A stretch of DNA of 43,801 nucleotides from Crocinitomicaceae bacterium (lineage in GTDB: Bacteria > Bacteroidota > Bacteroidia > Flavobacteriales_D > Crocinitomicaceae), in assembly GCA_023957475.1 (NCBI GenBank), contig JAMLHA010000020.1, positions 1 through 43,801 on the forward strand, written 5' to 3'. Positions within the stretch are counted from its first letter, which is position 1. The number at the start of each line of letters is the position of its first letter. Positions 35,625 to 43,801 of this stretch are shown piece after piece. The notes under the pieces were generated by a model. It did not search any database. It was not told where the DNA came from and saw nothing but the letters and a program-made list of their open reading frames with translations. A program made the translations under genes and the position numbers.

Positions 35625-36359
35625 ATGAAAAAAGGTATTTTAATAGCACTTGCAAGTGGTGCACTTTTAATTTTAAATTCGTGCGATGTGTTGCAAAGTG
35701 CAGCAAGTACTGTAGCAAGTAATCCCAATTCGGTTAACTTAACAAATGATGAAGTTGTAAGTGGTTTGAAAGAGGCATTAACTGTTGGAATCACCAATTC
35801 TGTGAGTATTACTTCAGTTGCGGATGGGTTTTTAAAAAACAATGAAATACGTTTACCTTTTCCTCCTGATGCAATAAAAGCAAAAGAAAAAGCTATAGAG
35901 TGGGGGATGAGTGGACAAGTTGAAAAATTTGAAACAACTTTGAATAGAGCGGCAGAAGAAGCGGTAAAAGAAGCGTTGCCAATCTTTAAAAATGCCATTA
36001 CTGGAATGTCGTTGCAAGATGGATTTGCAGTGTTGAAAGGAGGAAATGGCGCAGCAACAACATTTTTAAAAGATCATACTAGTACGCAATTAGTTACTGC
36101 ATTCGCTCCAAAAGTACAAGCGGCAATAGAAAAAGTTAAGTTAACAGACTACTGGAATCCGATTGTGACAAAATTCAATGCTGCAGCACCTTTATTAGGT
36201 TTAAATAAGGCAAACCCTGATTTGAATGAATACGTAACTCGCTTGGCTATTGATGGTTTGTTTAAGATGGTAGAGAAAGAAGAAAATAAAATTCGCCAAA
36301 ATATTGGGTCACGTGTTACCGATTTGTTGAAAAAAGTATTCGGTTCATTGGATAAATAG
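35625..36359 (+). CDS. DUF4197 family lipoprotein
   Basis: 244 residues. The lipoprotein signal MKKGILIALASGALLILNSC has lipid Cys20. The mature part is mostly helical and matches DUF4197: LTNDEVVSGLKEALTVGITN, IRLPFPPDAIKAKEKAIEWG, LNRAAEEAVKEALPIFKNAI, LKDHTSTQLVTAFAPKVQAAI and the C-terminal GLFKMVEKEENKIRQNI. The family is widespread in Bacteroidota and Proteobacteria but has no established role. It probably sits in the outer membrane facing the periplasm. Confidence 0.9.
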   Translation: MKKGILIALASGALLILNSCDVLQSAASTVASNPNSVNLTNDEVVSGLKEALTVGITNSVSITSVADGFLKNNEIRLPFPPDAIKAKEKAIEWGMSGQVEKFETTLNRAAEEAVKEALPIFKNAITGMSLQDGFAVLKGGNGAATTFLKDHTSTQLVTAFAPKVQAAIEKVKLTDYWNPIVTKFNAAAPLLGLNKANPDLNEYVTRLAIDGLFKMVEKEENKIRQNIGSRVTDLLKKVFGSLDK

Positions 36360-36380
36360 AGGTATCTTTTCTTATCTTTG
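36348..36380 (+). promoter_or_regulatory. Promoter of fbaA-accD
   Basis: TTG (36348-36350, inside the last codons of the upstream gene), a 22-base spacer, and TATCTTTG (36373-36380), 18 bases before the fbaA ATG. Confidence 0.6.
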
Positions 36381-36398
36381 TAATCATTTTTAAAAATT

Positions 36399-37466
36399 AT
36401 GAGTCATACTATAAAACCAGGAGTTGCTACGGGCGACGAAGTTCAGAAGATATTCAACTACGCAAAAGAAAAAGGATTTGCGCTTCCAGCTGTAAATGTT
36501 ACTAGTTCTAGTACTGTTAATGCAGTGATGGAAACAGCAGCAAAGTTGAATTCTCCTGTTATCATCCAGTTTTCTAATGGAGGTGCACAGTTTTTTGCAG
36601 GTAAAGGATTGAAAAACGAGCAAGAAAGAGCGACTATTGCTGGTGCAGTTGCTGGTGCTAAACATGTGCATGCCTTGGCTGAAATGTATGGAGCAACGGT
36701 GATTTTACATACCGACCACTGTGCGAAAAAATTATTACCTTGGATTGATGGTATCATGGAGGCTAATGAACAGCATTTTGCACAAACAGGTAAAGCATTG
36801 TATTCTTCTCACATGATTGATTTATCAGAAGAACCGATCAAAGAGAATATCGAAATTTGCAAAAGATACTTGGAACGCATGAGCAAAATTGGTATCACAC
36901 TCGAAATTGAGTTGGGTATCACAGGCGGTGAAGAAGATGGTGTAGATAATTCAGGTGTGGATAGCTCAAAACTTTACACGCAGCCCGAAGAAGTTGCTTA
37001 TGCTTACGAAGAATTGTCAAAAATTAGCAATAAATTTACGATTGCAGCTGCTTTTGGAAATGTGCATGGTGTTTACAAACCTGGAAATGTTGTGTTGACA
37101 CCTAAAATATTGAAAAATTCTCAAGAATATGTTCAACAAAAATTCAATACAGGACAAAACCCAGTAGATTTTGTATTTCACGGAGGTTCTGGCTCAACGT
37201 TAGAAGAAATTCGAGAAGCAATTTCTTATGGTGTTGTGAAAATGAACATTGATACTGATTTACAATTTGCATTTACAGAAGGAGCAAGAGATTACATTGT
37301 TTCAAATGTTGATTACTTAAAAACTCAAATTGGAAATCCAGAAGGGGATGATCAACCAAATAAAAAATATTACGATCCAAGAAAATGGTTACGTGAAGGA
37401 GAGTTGACGTTTATTAAGCGTTTAGAACAATCTTTTGCTGATTTAAATAATGTAAATACTTTATAA
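36399..37466 (+). CDS. fbaA: Class II fructose-bisphosphate aldolase
   Basis: 355 residues, type A class II aldolase (E. coli FbaA-like). [38 protein letters not shown] (zinc-ligand His and catalytic Asp), [15 protein letters not shown] (zinc-ligand Glu and the long loop), [15 protein letters not shown] (zinc His) and [14 protein letters not shown] (zinc His, phosphate binding) are all present. It splits fructose-1,6-bisphosphate in glycolysis and works backwards in gluconeogenesis. It lies four bases before accD. Confidence 0.97.
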   Translation: MSHTIKPGVATGDEVQKIFNYAKEKGFALPAVNVTSSSTVNAVMETAAKLNSPVIIQFSNGGAQFFAGKGLKNEQERATIAGAVAGAKHVHALAEMYGATVILHTDHCAKKLLPWIDGIMEANEQHFAQTGKALYSSHMIDLSEEPIKENIEICKRYLERMSKIGITLEIELGITGGEEDGVDNSGVDSSKLYTQPEEVAYAYEELSKISNKFTIAAAFGNVHGVYKPGNVVLTPKILKNSQEYVQQKFNTGQNPVDFVFHGGSGSTLEEIREAISYGVVKMNIDTDLQFAFTEGARDYIVSNVDYLKTQIGNPEGDDQPNKKYYDPRKWLREGELTFIKRLEQSFADLNNVNTL

Positions 37467-37470
37467 TATT

Positions 37471-38322
37471 ATGGCAAGTAGTTGGTTTAAAAGAGCAAAA
37501 GAAGGGATTACAACAAGCACGAAGGATAAAAAAGAAACTCCAGAAGGGTTGTGGCATAAATGCGATAATTGCAAAACGCTTTTTACGCTTGAAGAAATAG
37601 AAAAGTTGTTTTGGGTCTGTGATCGTTGTGGACACCATGGTAGAATTGGTTCCGACGATTATTTTAAAATTATCTTTGATGATGGGAAATTCAAAGAATT
37701 GAACCCTAAATTGATTTCTGGTGACCCTTTAGAGTTTGAAGATACTAAGAAGTATAAAGACAGAGTAACATCAACAATAAAGAAAACGGGTTTAAATGAT
37801 GCTGTTAAAACTGCTGTGGGTAAATTGGATGGACATGATTTTGTGATTGCTTGTATGGATTTCGATTTTATCGGTGGTTCATTGGGCTCTGTTGTTGGTG
37901 AAAAAATAGCGCGTGCAATTGATCATGCTATTAAAATTAAAGCTCCGTTTATGATTATTTCAAAATCAGGTGGAGCACGTATGATGGAGGCAGGTTATTC
38001 TTTGATGCAAATGGCAAAAGTGTCTGGTAAATTAGGTCAATTGTCAGATGCTAAATTACCGTATATTTCATTGCTTACCAATCCAACAACGGGTGGTGTT
38101 ACAGCTTCTTACGCTATGTTGGGCGACTTAAATATCGCAGAACCTGAAGCGTTGATTGCTTTTGCTGGACCTCGTGTTGTAAAAGAAACAATCGGTCGTG
38201 AATTGCCAGATGGTTTCCAAACTTCTGAATTTGTTTTAGAACATGGCTTTTTAGATTACATTGTTGATAGAAGTGAATTGAGAGAAAAATTGGCATTAAC
38301 ACTAAAATTATTTAGAGATTAG
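37471..38322 (+). CDS. accD: Acetyl-CoA carboxylase, carboxyltransferase subunit beta
   Basis: 283 residues. An N-terminal zinc ribbon with C31, C34, C50 and C53 ([19 protein letters not shown]) is followed by the crotonase-type carboxyltransferase domain: [48 protein letters not shown] and [20 protein letters not shown]. With AccA it transfers the carboxyl group from biotin to acetyl-CoA, the first step of fatty-acid synthesis. It is cotranscribed with fbaA and followed by a terminator. Confidence 0.97.
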   Translation: MASSWFKRAKEGITTSTKDKKETPEGLWHKCDNCKTLFTLEEIEKLFWVCDRCGHHGRIGSDDYFKIIFDDGKFKELNPKLISGDPLEFEDTKKYKDRVTSTIKKTGLNDAVKTAVGKLDGHDFVIACMDFDFIGGSLGSVVGEKIARAIDHAIKIKAPFMIISKSGGARMMEAGYSLMQMAKVSGKLGQLSDAKLPYISLLTNPTTGGVTASYAMLGDLNIAEPEALIAFAGPRVVKETIGRELPDGFQTSEFVLEHGFLDYIVDRSELREKLALTLKLFRD

Positions 38323-38347
38323 CAGAAATTAGTTAAACATAAATGAG

Positions 38348-38377
38348 AAGGTATCTAAAGTTTTGGATGCCTTTTTT
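38348..38377 (+). terminator. Terminator after accD
   Basis: AAGGTATCTAA pairs with TTGGATGCCTT (two G-T pairs) around a short loop, followed by TTTT. 26 bases past the stop. Confidence 0.75.
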
Positions 38378-38437
38378 GTTTTACTTGTTAGAGGAAATAT
38401 TAAGATTAATTCCATTAAAGTAATTAGAAAAGGAAAA

Positions 38438-38471
38438 TAAAAAAACCGACTTCCATTTCTGAAAGTCGGTT
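38438..38471 (-). terminator. Terminator of the T9SS type A cargo gene
   Basis: AACCGACTT (38443-38451) pairs with AAGTCGGTT (38463-38471). On the reverse strand the stem leads into a T-run (38444-38438). It lies about 22 bases past the gene's stop. Confidence 0.85.
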
Positions 38472-38492
38472 GATAAATGAGTGTATTTACTA

Positions 38493-41400
38493 TTATTCCA
38501 GTATCAACAATTGAGAAGAAGTCAAGTGACCATCTACTTCAATTTTTAATAGATACGTTCCTTTTTTAATACTTGACAAATCCAATTCTGCGTTTTTCGA
38601 GTTGGTAAATTTCTGTGTAAATAGTTCTTTACCTGATAAATCCACTAATTGAACAATTGCAGTTTGCACATCCATTTCTGAGAACTGAACTGTTACAGTG
38701 CCATGAGAAGGATTTGGAAACACCATAAAACCACTTTGTTTTTCTACGTTCTCTTCGCTGGAATTTCCGTTGTGTATCACTAGTGATTTCGGTGTATTCA
38801 CCAACGGTAGCAACTCAAAATTAGAGTAATTACCATAATAGATGTCCAATATTGTTGCAGCATTACTTGCTATTTCTACATTGTCTTTTTGTGACAACGC
38901 AATCAAATCATTTAAAATAGTGCTATCTTGTTCTATAGCAGTTATCCAATCACCTTTTTTGTCTAATTGATAGACTATTTTGTAATACTCTTTCATGTAC
39001 TTTGGTAATGTAATGACAGTTAACAACGAATCAAATTTTGTCTGATTTTGCATTGAACTATATACATTCAACAATTGTTTTTTATACGTTTCGCCTCTAC
39101 ATAGTTCCAAATACTTAACGAGTGTATCATTTTTTGAAACCAGTGTTGTATCATCCAAAATAGAATAAATATACACTTGTTGTGCATCCATTAATCTATC
39201 CTCATTAATTTTTATTGCCTCATAAAGTTCTTGCATAGCAGAAACACCTCCTTGATACCAAGCAATATTATCTTTTAAGCCCGATGGTCTGGATGATGCT
39301 TTGAGTGTATCCCAAACCACACCTGTTAACTTGCTATTTTGTATCAATACATCTTTTAAGTAGTTATTTGATGCTTTTGAATAAATGTAATTGGTTAACA
39401 CGGTATCACTTAGGTAAGGAGATGCATCCATTAATTCGTTGAATGTAAACGAGCTTGTAGGTTGTGTTTCTATCAACCCAAGTAAGTATGATGACTTTCC
39501 TCCATCTACCAAATTATACAAACTATCAATTTTTATAGAATTTCCAAATGGGAACGAAAACACAATCGGCGGCCATGTTGATGGATATTTTGTTAAACAA
39601 GTAAAATTATCAGCATATAAAGGCGCACTTCCCCATGTTTGCAAAGCAGGATACACAGCAATCGGTGGAGTATTGGTATAGGTAAGTGGTGCATGACCAG
39701 GGTTTGCCAAATGATAGTAATTAACTTGCTGACTACCTGTTGAAAGAAAAATATCGGTAGCTAAAGGCGTGTATGAAAACTCATTTCTTGCCGTGTTACT
39801 ATTTCTTGCTTCATTGATACTTGAACCACCAACTCTACCTTGTTCATAATCGATTCTACTATTTACAGCCACTGCAATATCTGCTTTTTCTATAAAAGAT
39901 TTAAACGTATTGCAATTGTATCTCAATCCTTGAGAAATGTTATTAGTACCTGGAACATAAACTTTTCCGTTGACATTTTGCGCTTGTGTACCAACATACA
40001 AGTCAACAAAGAAATTCTTATATACTTCGTTTTTATCCTCTCCTGAATTATCAATAATGATACCATAAGTTTGATCAATTGCTCCAGTCATAGATTGCAA
40101 TTTGTTTTCTGCAATTTCATATCCTGTTCCATTTTTTACACTGATACCCCATGTTTGTATAGCATTGTCTTCGTGAATAAAGAAATTGTTTCTACTAATT
40201 TTTTGATTTTTGGCTGTTGCCGAAGTAACACCATAGAGGCAATTTGTAAATTCATTTCTCAAAACGGTAAATGGTTTGTTATTACCATTTAAAACACCTA
40301 CACCTGTGGTTAGATTGTTAAATTCAGAACGAATGGTATTTGCTTCTGAACAATCTTGCCCAATTGGAAGAATGGTAGAGCAAGAACTGCTTACAGCAAA
40401 ATCACTATTTAATGCTAAGATACCAATTCCCCATTTGTTTTTATTGGTATAGATAGAAGGGGTGTTTTGGTTAAATTTTGTTGCTGTAACATAAATCTTA
40501 TTACACTGCACAATTCCTAAATGAACATGTGGGGTTTTTGTTAGATCCCTTAACTGTCCATTCCATGTGTAATTACAACTACTGATTCTTGATAAATTGG
40601 TAGCAGCGACACCATAGCTTTGAAACATGGTACCTATCCAACAGTTGTAAAAAGAACTATTTTCTGCAATAAACACACCTCCATTGAAATTACCATTGTA
40701 TGACGTAGAAATAGGCACACCATTTGTTTCATTTCTTCGTGAGATTAAAACACCGATTTCAGCATGTTCAATTTTAGAATTATTATACATTCTAAAAACT
40801 CCTTGTGATGAGTTTAATACACTCCCTTGTGCATCTGTAGTATTTCCCCAAACTTCTACACCCAACCACATAGTGTTGGTATCACACCTGTCATCCACAG
40901 TTAGTGTTGTGCCATTTAAAATTAACTTTCCTCCTTGCGAACCGCTAGTACCATTTTCAATAACTAAACGTGCATCAGGCGCAAATTCCAATGTCATATT
41001 GTTTATTGTAAGACTTACACCAGCAGGTATGCGTAGCTCTTCTTTGATAGTTATAGAAGAACTTCCGGGAGCTACTGGACTTGAACCATTCCATGTGCCG
41101 CTAGACGCTGAATAGTTATACATATCATAGTTCTTGTTATCAATGCAACAATATAGATTACCATTAAAAATAGAATTATAATCTTGGTTATCTATTTGAT
41201 TTGGTAAATTATAAGCTAATAGATTTTGGTTGTAATTACTAGGATCGTCCGTTAGATGATTTCCATAAATTGGTATAGTTACTATAGGTGAGCTACTAAA
41301 ATTAATAGATTGAGGTGTATTTGCATTTGATAATTTATACAAACCATTAGCTGAAGCAAACATTAAATTACCATTTACATCCTTTTCAATATTTCCTTTT

Positions 41401-42539
41401 TGAATTGGTATAGAGTTTGATACCCCTAATGATGTTACAACATCATTTACTCTATCATAATAATAAATTTGACTTGGGTTCACTGCATTTGAATTGCATG
41501 AAAAATATAAGTATTGTCCATTGGGTGAAAATTCTATACCACTTATTAATGAATATACATTACTGTTATCCATTACCAAAGGAATAATTTTTGGTGGTGT
41601 ATAAAATGTAGCAGTTTCAAGATCTATGTCAAATATTTGCAATGCATGCGTGTAACCTACTCCTGAAATATATGAAGTTTTTGCTGTAGCAATTGTTGTT
41701 TTATTTGATACTGGATCATAATAAATTTCTGTTTCACCTCTATAAAATCTAGAAAAGTCTGAAATTGCAGGCAATATACTTCTTTTCCAATAGTTCAAAT
41801 CACCATTATTATCCAATTTTAAAATTATCACTCCTAGCCCCATAGAGCTTATAATATAACGCGAACCATCTGATTTTTTTTCAGTAACGGCATAAGTAGT
41901 TTGACCTCTACCATAATAATAATCTGTGTAAGTAGCTCCCGCCATTGGTGAATCTCCATTGGCGTATGGACCATATCCATTAAAGACAGGTGTTTCCCAC
42001 TGTTGATTGACGTCAGGATTCGTGTACCATCTCCCTCGTTTTATTACTTGTTTTGTTGAATAATCAAACAAAGCATAAAACGGAACAGAATTCATTCTAT
42101 CTCCAGTATTTTCATAAGACGCTATTAAGTAAAATTTTTCACAATCTTGTGGATGAGGAACTATGATTAAATCCGAACCATTTCCTTTAGGATAGAGTTT
42201 GTAAACTGTGTCATTTATTTGTTCATAATAAGAATCTGGATTAAACGGTCGCCATGCATATTCAATATAAGAACCATCATAATCATATATCAATCCATCG
42301 ACAACAAAAAACTTTAAAGAACCATCTAAATTCGCAATTCCATTTGCTCCATATTGTGATGGAAAACCTGTGTAGTTGTCAAATGAGCTATCTGAAGGCC
42401 CTGTGGGAAGAGGGATTGTATAGGAAGGGAAATTAATATTAGGTATGAAATTAGGAGGTAGAATCCAAGTAGGATTCTGGCCATACGCACGCAATGTATA
42501 AAAAATTGCAATGATTAGAATTTGTAGTTTTGTTTTCAT
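38493..42539 (-). CDS. Very large secreted T9SS type A cargo protein
   Basis: 1348 residues. The signal peptide is MKTKLQILIIAIFYTLRAYGQ. Residues ~25-450 contain propeller-like segments (IISGIEFSPNGQYLYFSCN, VNGNLMFASANGLYKL). From ~480 to ~930 runs a right-handed beta-helix-like region (LTINNMTLEFAPDARLVIENG, GGKLILNGTTLTVDD, then CLYGVTSATAKNQKISRNNFF). A helical linker (about 1010-1250) precedes the C-terminal ~75-residue Por_Secre_tail domain (VFPNPSHGTVTVQF to GTYLLKIEVDG), the type A T9SS sorting signal. This predicts export across the outer membrane and C-terminal processing. Function is unknown. It is divergent from another secreted-protein gene. Confidence 0.87.
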   Translation of the reverse strand: MKTKLQILIIAIFYTLRAYGQNPTWILPPNFIPNINFPSYTIPLPTGPSDSSFDNYTGFPSQYGANGIANLDGSLKFFVVDGLIYDYDGSYIEYAWRPFNPDSYYEQINDTVYKLYPKGNGSDLIIVPHPQDCEKFYLIASYENTGDRMNSVPFYALFDYSTKQVIKRGRWYTNPDVNQQWETPVFNGYGPYANGDSPMAGATYTDYYYGRGQTTYAVTEKKSDGSRYIISSMGLGVIILKLDNNGDLNYWKRSILPAISDFSRFYRGETEIYYDPVSNKTTIATAKTSYISGVGYTHALQIFDIDLETATFYTPPKIIPLVMDNSNVYSLISGIEFSPNGQYLYFSCNSNAVNPSQIYYYDRVNDVVTSLGVSNSIPIQKGNIEKDVNGNLMFASANGLYKLSNANTPQSINFSSSPIVTIPIYGNHLTDDPSNYNQNLLAYNLPNQIDNQDYNSIFNGNLYCCIDNKNYDMYNYSASSGTWNGSSPVAPGSSSITIKEELRIPAGVSLTINNMTLEFAPDARLVIENGTSGSQGGKLILNGTTLTVDDRCDTNTMWLGVEVWGNTTDAQGSVLNSSQGVFRMYNNSKIEHAEIGVLISRRNETNGVPISTSYNGNFNGGVFIAENSSFYNCWIGTMFQSYGVAATNLSRISSCNYTWNGQLRDLTKTPHVHLGIVQCNKIYVTATKFNQNTPSIYTNKNKWGIGILALNSDFAVSSSCSTILPIGQDCSEANTIRSEFNNLTTGVGVLNGNNKPFTVLRNEFTNCLYGVTSATAKNQKISRNNFFIHEDNAIQTWGISVKNGTGYEIAENKLQSMTGAIDQTYGIIIDNSGEDKNEVYKNFFVDLYVGTQAQNVNGKVYVPGTNNISQGLRYNCNTFKSFIEKADIAVAVNSRIDYEQGRVGGSSINEARNSNTARNEFSYTPLATDIFLSTGSQQVNYYHLANPGHAPLTYTNTPPIAVYPALQTWGSAPLYADNFTCLTKYPSTWPPIVFSFPFGNSIKIDSLYNLVDGGKSSYLLGLIETQPTSSFTFNELMDASPYLSDTVLTNYIYSKASNNYLKDVLIQNSKLTGVVWDTLKASSRPSGLKDNIAWYQGGVSAMQELYEAIKINEDRLMDAQQVYIYSILDDTTLVSKNDTLVKYLELCRGETYKKQLLNVYSSMQNQTKFDSLLTVITLPKYMKEYYKIVYQLDKKGDWITAIEQDSTILNDLIALSQKDNVEIASNAATILDIYYGNYSNFELLPLVNTPKSLVIHNGNSSEENVEKQSGFMVFPNPSHGTVTVQFSEMDVQTAIVQLVDLSGKELFTQKFTNSKNAELDLSSIKKGTYLLKIEVDGHLTSSQLLILE

Positions 42540-42655
42540 AATATAAGTTTTTGAAAATGTAAACTTCCTAAAAAAAAAAAATACAATACAAATAAATTAA
42601 CAAAAATTAACATTATCTTTTTTATTAAAAGTTGATTTTAGTGCATTTTTGTAAT

Positions 42656-43801
42656 ATGAAGTATTTTGTATTGATATTACTTACTATTTATATTAATTAT
42701 AATATAAATGCACAAATTCATTACTATTCTGATTGTTTTAAGGGAGGTGTTGTTGGTGATGGTTATACTGCTTGGTACACAGGAGGTATAAGTCAAGTAA
42801 ATTTACCAATTCCAAACGGCAGTATAATTAAAAAAGCATTTTTCTTTTCTAATATTTATAAATCCTATAATATTTATAACGATTCAGCTCTTTGCAAAAT
42901 AATTGAAATTAATAGCCAGCCATTAATCTTATCTGAGTTAAATAGTTTGGAAAACACTGTTTTTATGCAATCATTACAACTTTATGTCACCACTACTGTT
43001 ATAGATATCACAAACTATATTAACCCATCTTTAACTAATTATAGTATAAATCCATTAACCAACCTATCTCCTAGTGAAACACCTTTATATTCAGACTTTT
43101 ATATTTTAGTCCTTTATGAAAATAATTTGTATTCTAATTCATGTGTGGATATTTATATTAACAACAGAAGACCTTCTCCTGTTGTTAATTATTTAGTTAA
43201 CCCATCAAATATTTTAAATATTAATGATGATATAGGTTTATCAGTTCATTCTTCTGGGATTTGTAATAATGATTATGATAGATATGAGGTATTAATAAAT
43301 GGATTAAATATTGGTTCGATTGGTGGCCAAGAAGATAATACAGATGTTTATTGTGCAGGTGTTATCGGTTCATTTTATTATCAAAACAATCAATTATTTG
43401 GTATTGGTAACGATGTTAGTAACACTACAATGAATGGATTAGATGCTATTGCCAAAATTAATTCTTATATAACTAATCAAAATATCAATGTAAAATTTGA
43501 ATATACTTCTAATGTTAGCCCTAACTCAAATTTAATCAACCAACTATTTCTTACCTACACTTCCCCCTGCCATCCATTTAATGTTTCTGTTACGAAAGAT
43601 ACTACTATCTGTAAAGGTTCACAATTTCAACTTATAGCCTCAGAGGTATCTTCTCCAAGTTCGTCGTATGTCTATGAATGGAAAGCACCTTCATCTCCTA
43701 ATGGAGTAACAACTGGTCTTAGTTGCACCAATTGCCCCAACCCCATTTTTACAGCAGATAGCTCCATGTTTTATACAGTAAGGATATGGAACAATGATAC
43801 T
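42656..43801 (+). CDS. Secreted T9SS-cargo-like protein, truncated by the window end
   Basis: An open frame of 382 codons from the ATG at 42656 to the last base, with no stop. The signal peptide is MKYFVLILLTIYINYNINAQ. Residues ~21-305 form a beta-rich domain of unknown family, rich in Asn, Tyr, Ile and Ser. From about 310 on, the sequence turns to the style of Ig/PKD-like repeats of large Bacteroidota surface proteins (DTTICKGSQFQL, YEWKAPS, CTNCPNPIFTADSSMFYTVRI). The gene therefore probably continues for many hundreds of residues and ends in a T9SS sorting domain; that end is outside the window. More AT-rich than the housekeeping genes. Confidence 0.8.
   Translation, partial: MKYFVLILLTIYINYNINAQIHYYSDCFKGGVVGDGYTAWYTGGISQVNLPIPNGSIIKKAFFFSNIYKSYNIYNDSALCKIIEINSQPLILSELNSLENTVFMQSLQLYVTTTVIDITNYINPSLTNYSINPLTNLSPSETPLYSDFYILVLYENNLYSNSCVDIYINNRRPSPVVNYLVNPSNILNINDDIGLSVHSSGICNNDYDRYEVLINGLNIGSIGGQEDNTDVYCAGVIGSFYYQNNQLFGIGNDVSNTTMNGLDAIAKINSYITNQNINVKFEYTSNVSPNSNLINQLFLTYTSPCHPFNVSVTKDTTICKGSQFQLIASEVSSPSSSYVYEWKAPSSPNGVTTGLSCTNCPNPIFTADSSMFYTVRIWNNDT

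Noticed and set aside
35558..35998. 146-codon reverse frame over the DUF4197 gene start
   Set aside because: It covers the promoter and signal peptide of a recognised lipoprotein gene and shows no family pattern.
40684..41115. 143-codon forward frame inside the 1348-residue secreted protein gene
   Set aside because: Antisense shadow of a beta-helix region; no start context or family pattern.
1..43801. CRISPR array, insertion sequence or prophage
   Set aside because: I found no regularly spaced repeats, transposase or integrase genes, phage structural genes or attachment-site duplications anywhere in the window.

Overview
The window is a chromosomal segment of a low-GC member of the Bacteroidota, most likely a flavobacterium-like lineage. 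Several things seen in the sequence support this. Promoters follow the phylum pattern TTG - about 19 nt - TAnnTTTG, and ribosome binding sites are weak or absent. There is a murF-alr gene fusion, secreted proteins carry type A and type B type IX secretion (T9SS) C-terminal domains, and there is a DUF4197 lipoprotein and a reporter-type two-component sensor with a beta-propeller. There are no insertion sequences, no CRISPR array, no prophage and no rRNA. Most of the window is housekeeping DNA, with accessory material at both edges and in a few intergenic patches.

Layout. 1-1.6 kb: a lone, very AT-rich PD-(D/E)XK nuclease gene. 1.6-8.1 kb: a forward run of DoxX, a MurF-alanine racemase fusion whose MurF half looks degenerate, an LTA-synthase-like membrane sulfatase-fold enzyme, and a UPF1/IGHMBP2-type helicase; the last two overlap by ATGA. 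8.1-13.5 kb, reverse: a SpoU-type methyltransferase, a secreted esterase, a small lipoprotein, and a LytTR regulator / propeller-type sensor kinase pair that overlap by ATGA. 13.7-15.6 kb, forward: tRNA-Ser(UGA) with a textbook promoter and terminator, a family 9 glycosyltransferase that looks leaderless, and a TruC-like pseudouridine synthase. 15.7-20.4 kb: rimP-nusA-infB, preceded by a promoter and a terminator-like hairpin inside the leader, suggesting attenuation. 20.4-27.1 kb, reverse: a very large NtrY-like kinase downstream of an S66 LD-carboxypeptidase and a YraN nuclease; recA with a perfect palindrome at its -33 position; and bcp. 27.6-29.5 kb, forward: a phosphoribosyltransferase, murQ and ribE. 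29.5-31.3 kb, reverse: pgk and a secreted protein of unknown function. 31.7-38.3 kb: a DUF2147 protein, a large SprB-repeat T9SS type B cargo (reverse), a DUF4197 lipoprotein, class II fbaA and accD. 38.5-43.8 kb: a 1348-residue T9SS type A cargo (reverse) and, divergent from it, a secreted cargo-like gene that runs off the window.

Themes. Cell-wall metabolism recurs: murF-alr, the S66 carboxypeptidase, murQ, and possibly the LtaS-like enzyme. RNA maturation and translation genes cluster around 13.7-20.4 kb. The most interesting signals are regulatory: the rimP leader terminator, the recA palindrome and a leaderless GTG gene. After those come the decayed MurF domain and the palindromic intergenic repeats. 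I did not find a clearly new multi-gene system. All family assignments are from reading protein motifs; no database search was run.
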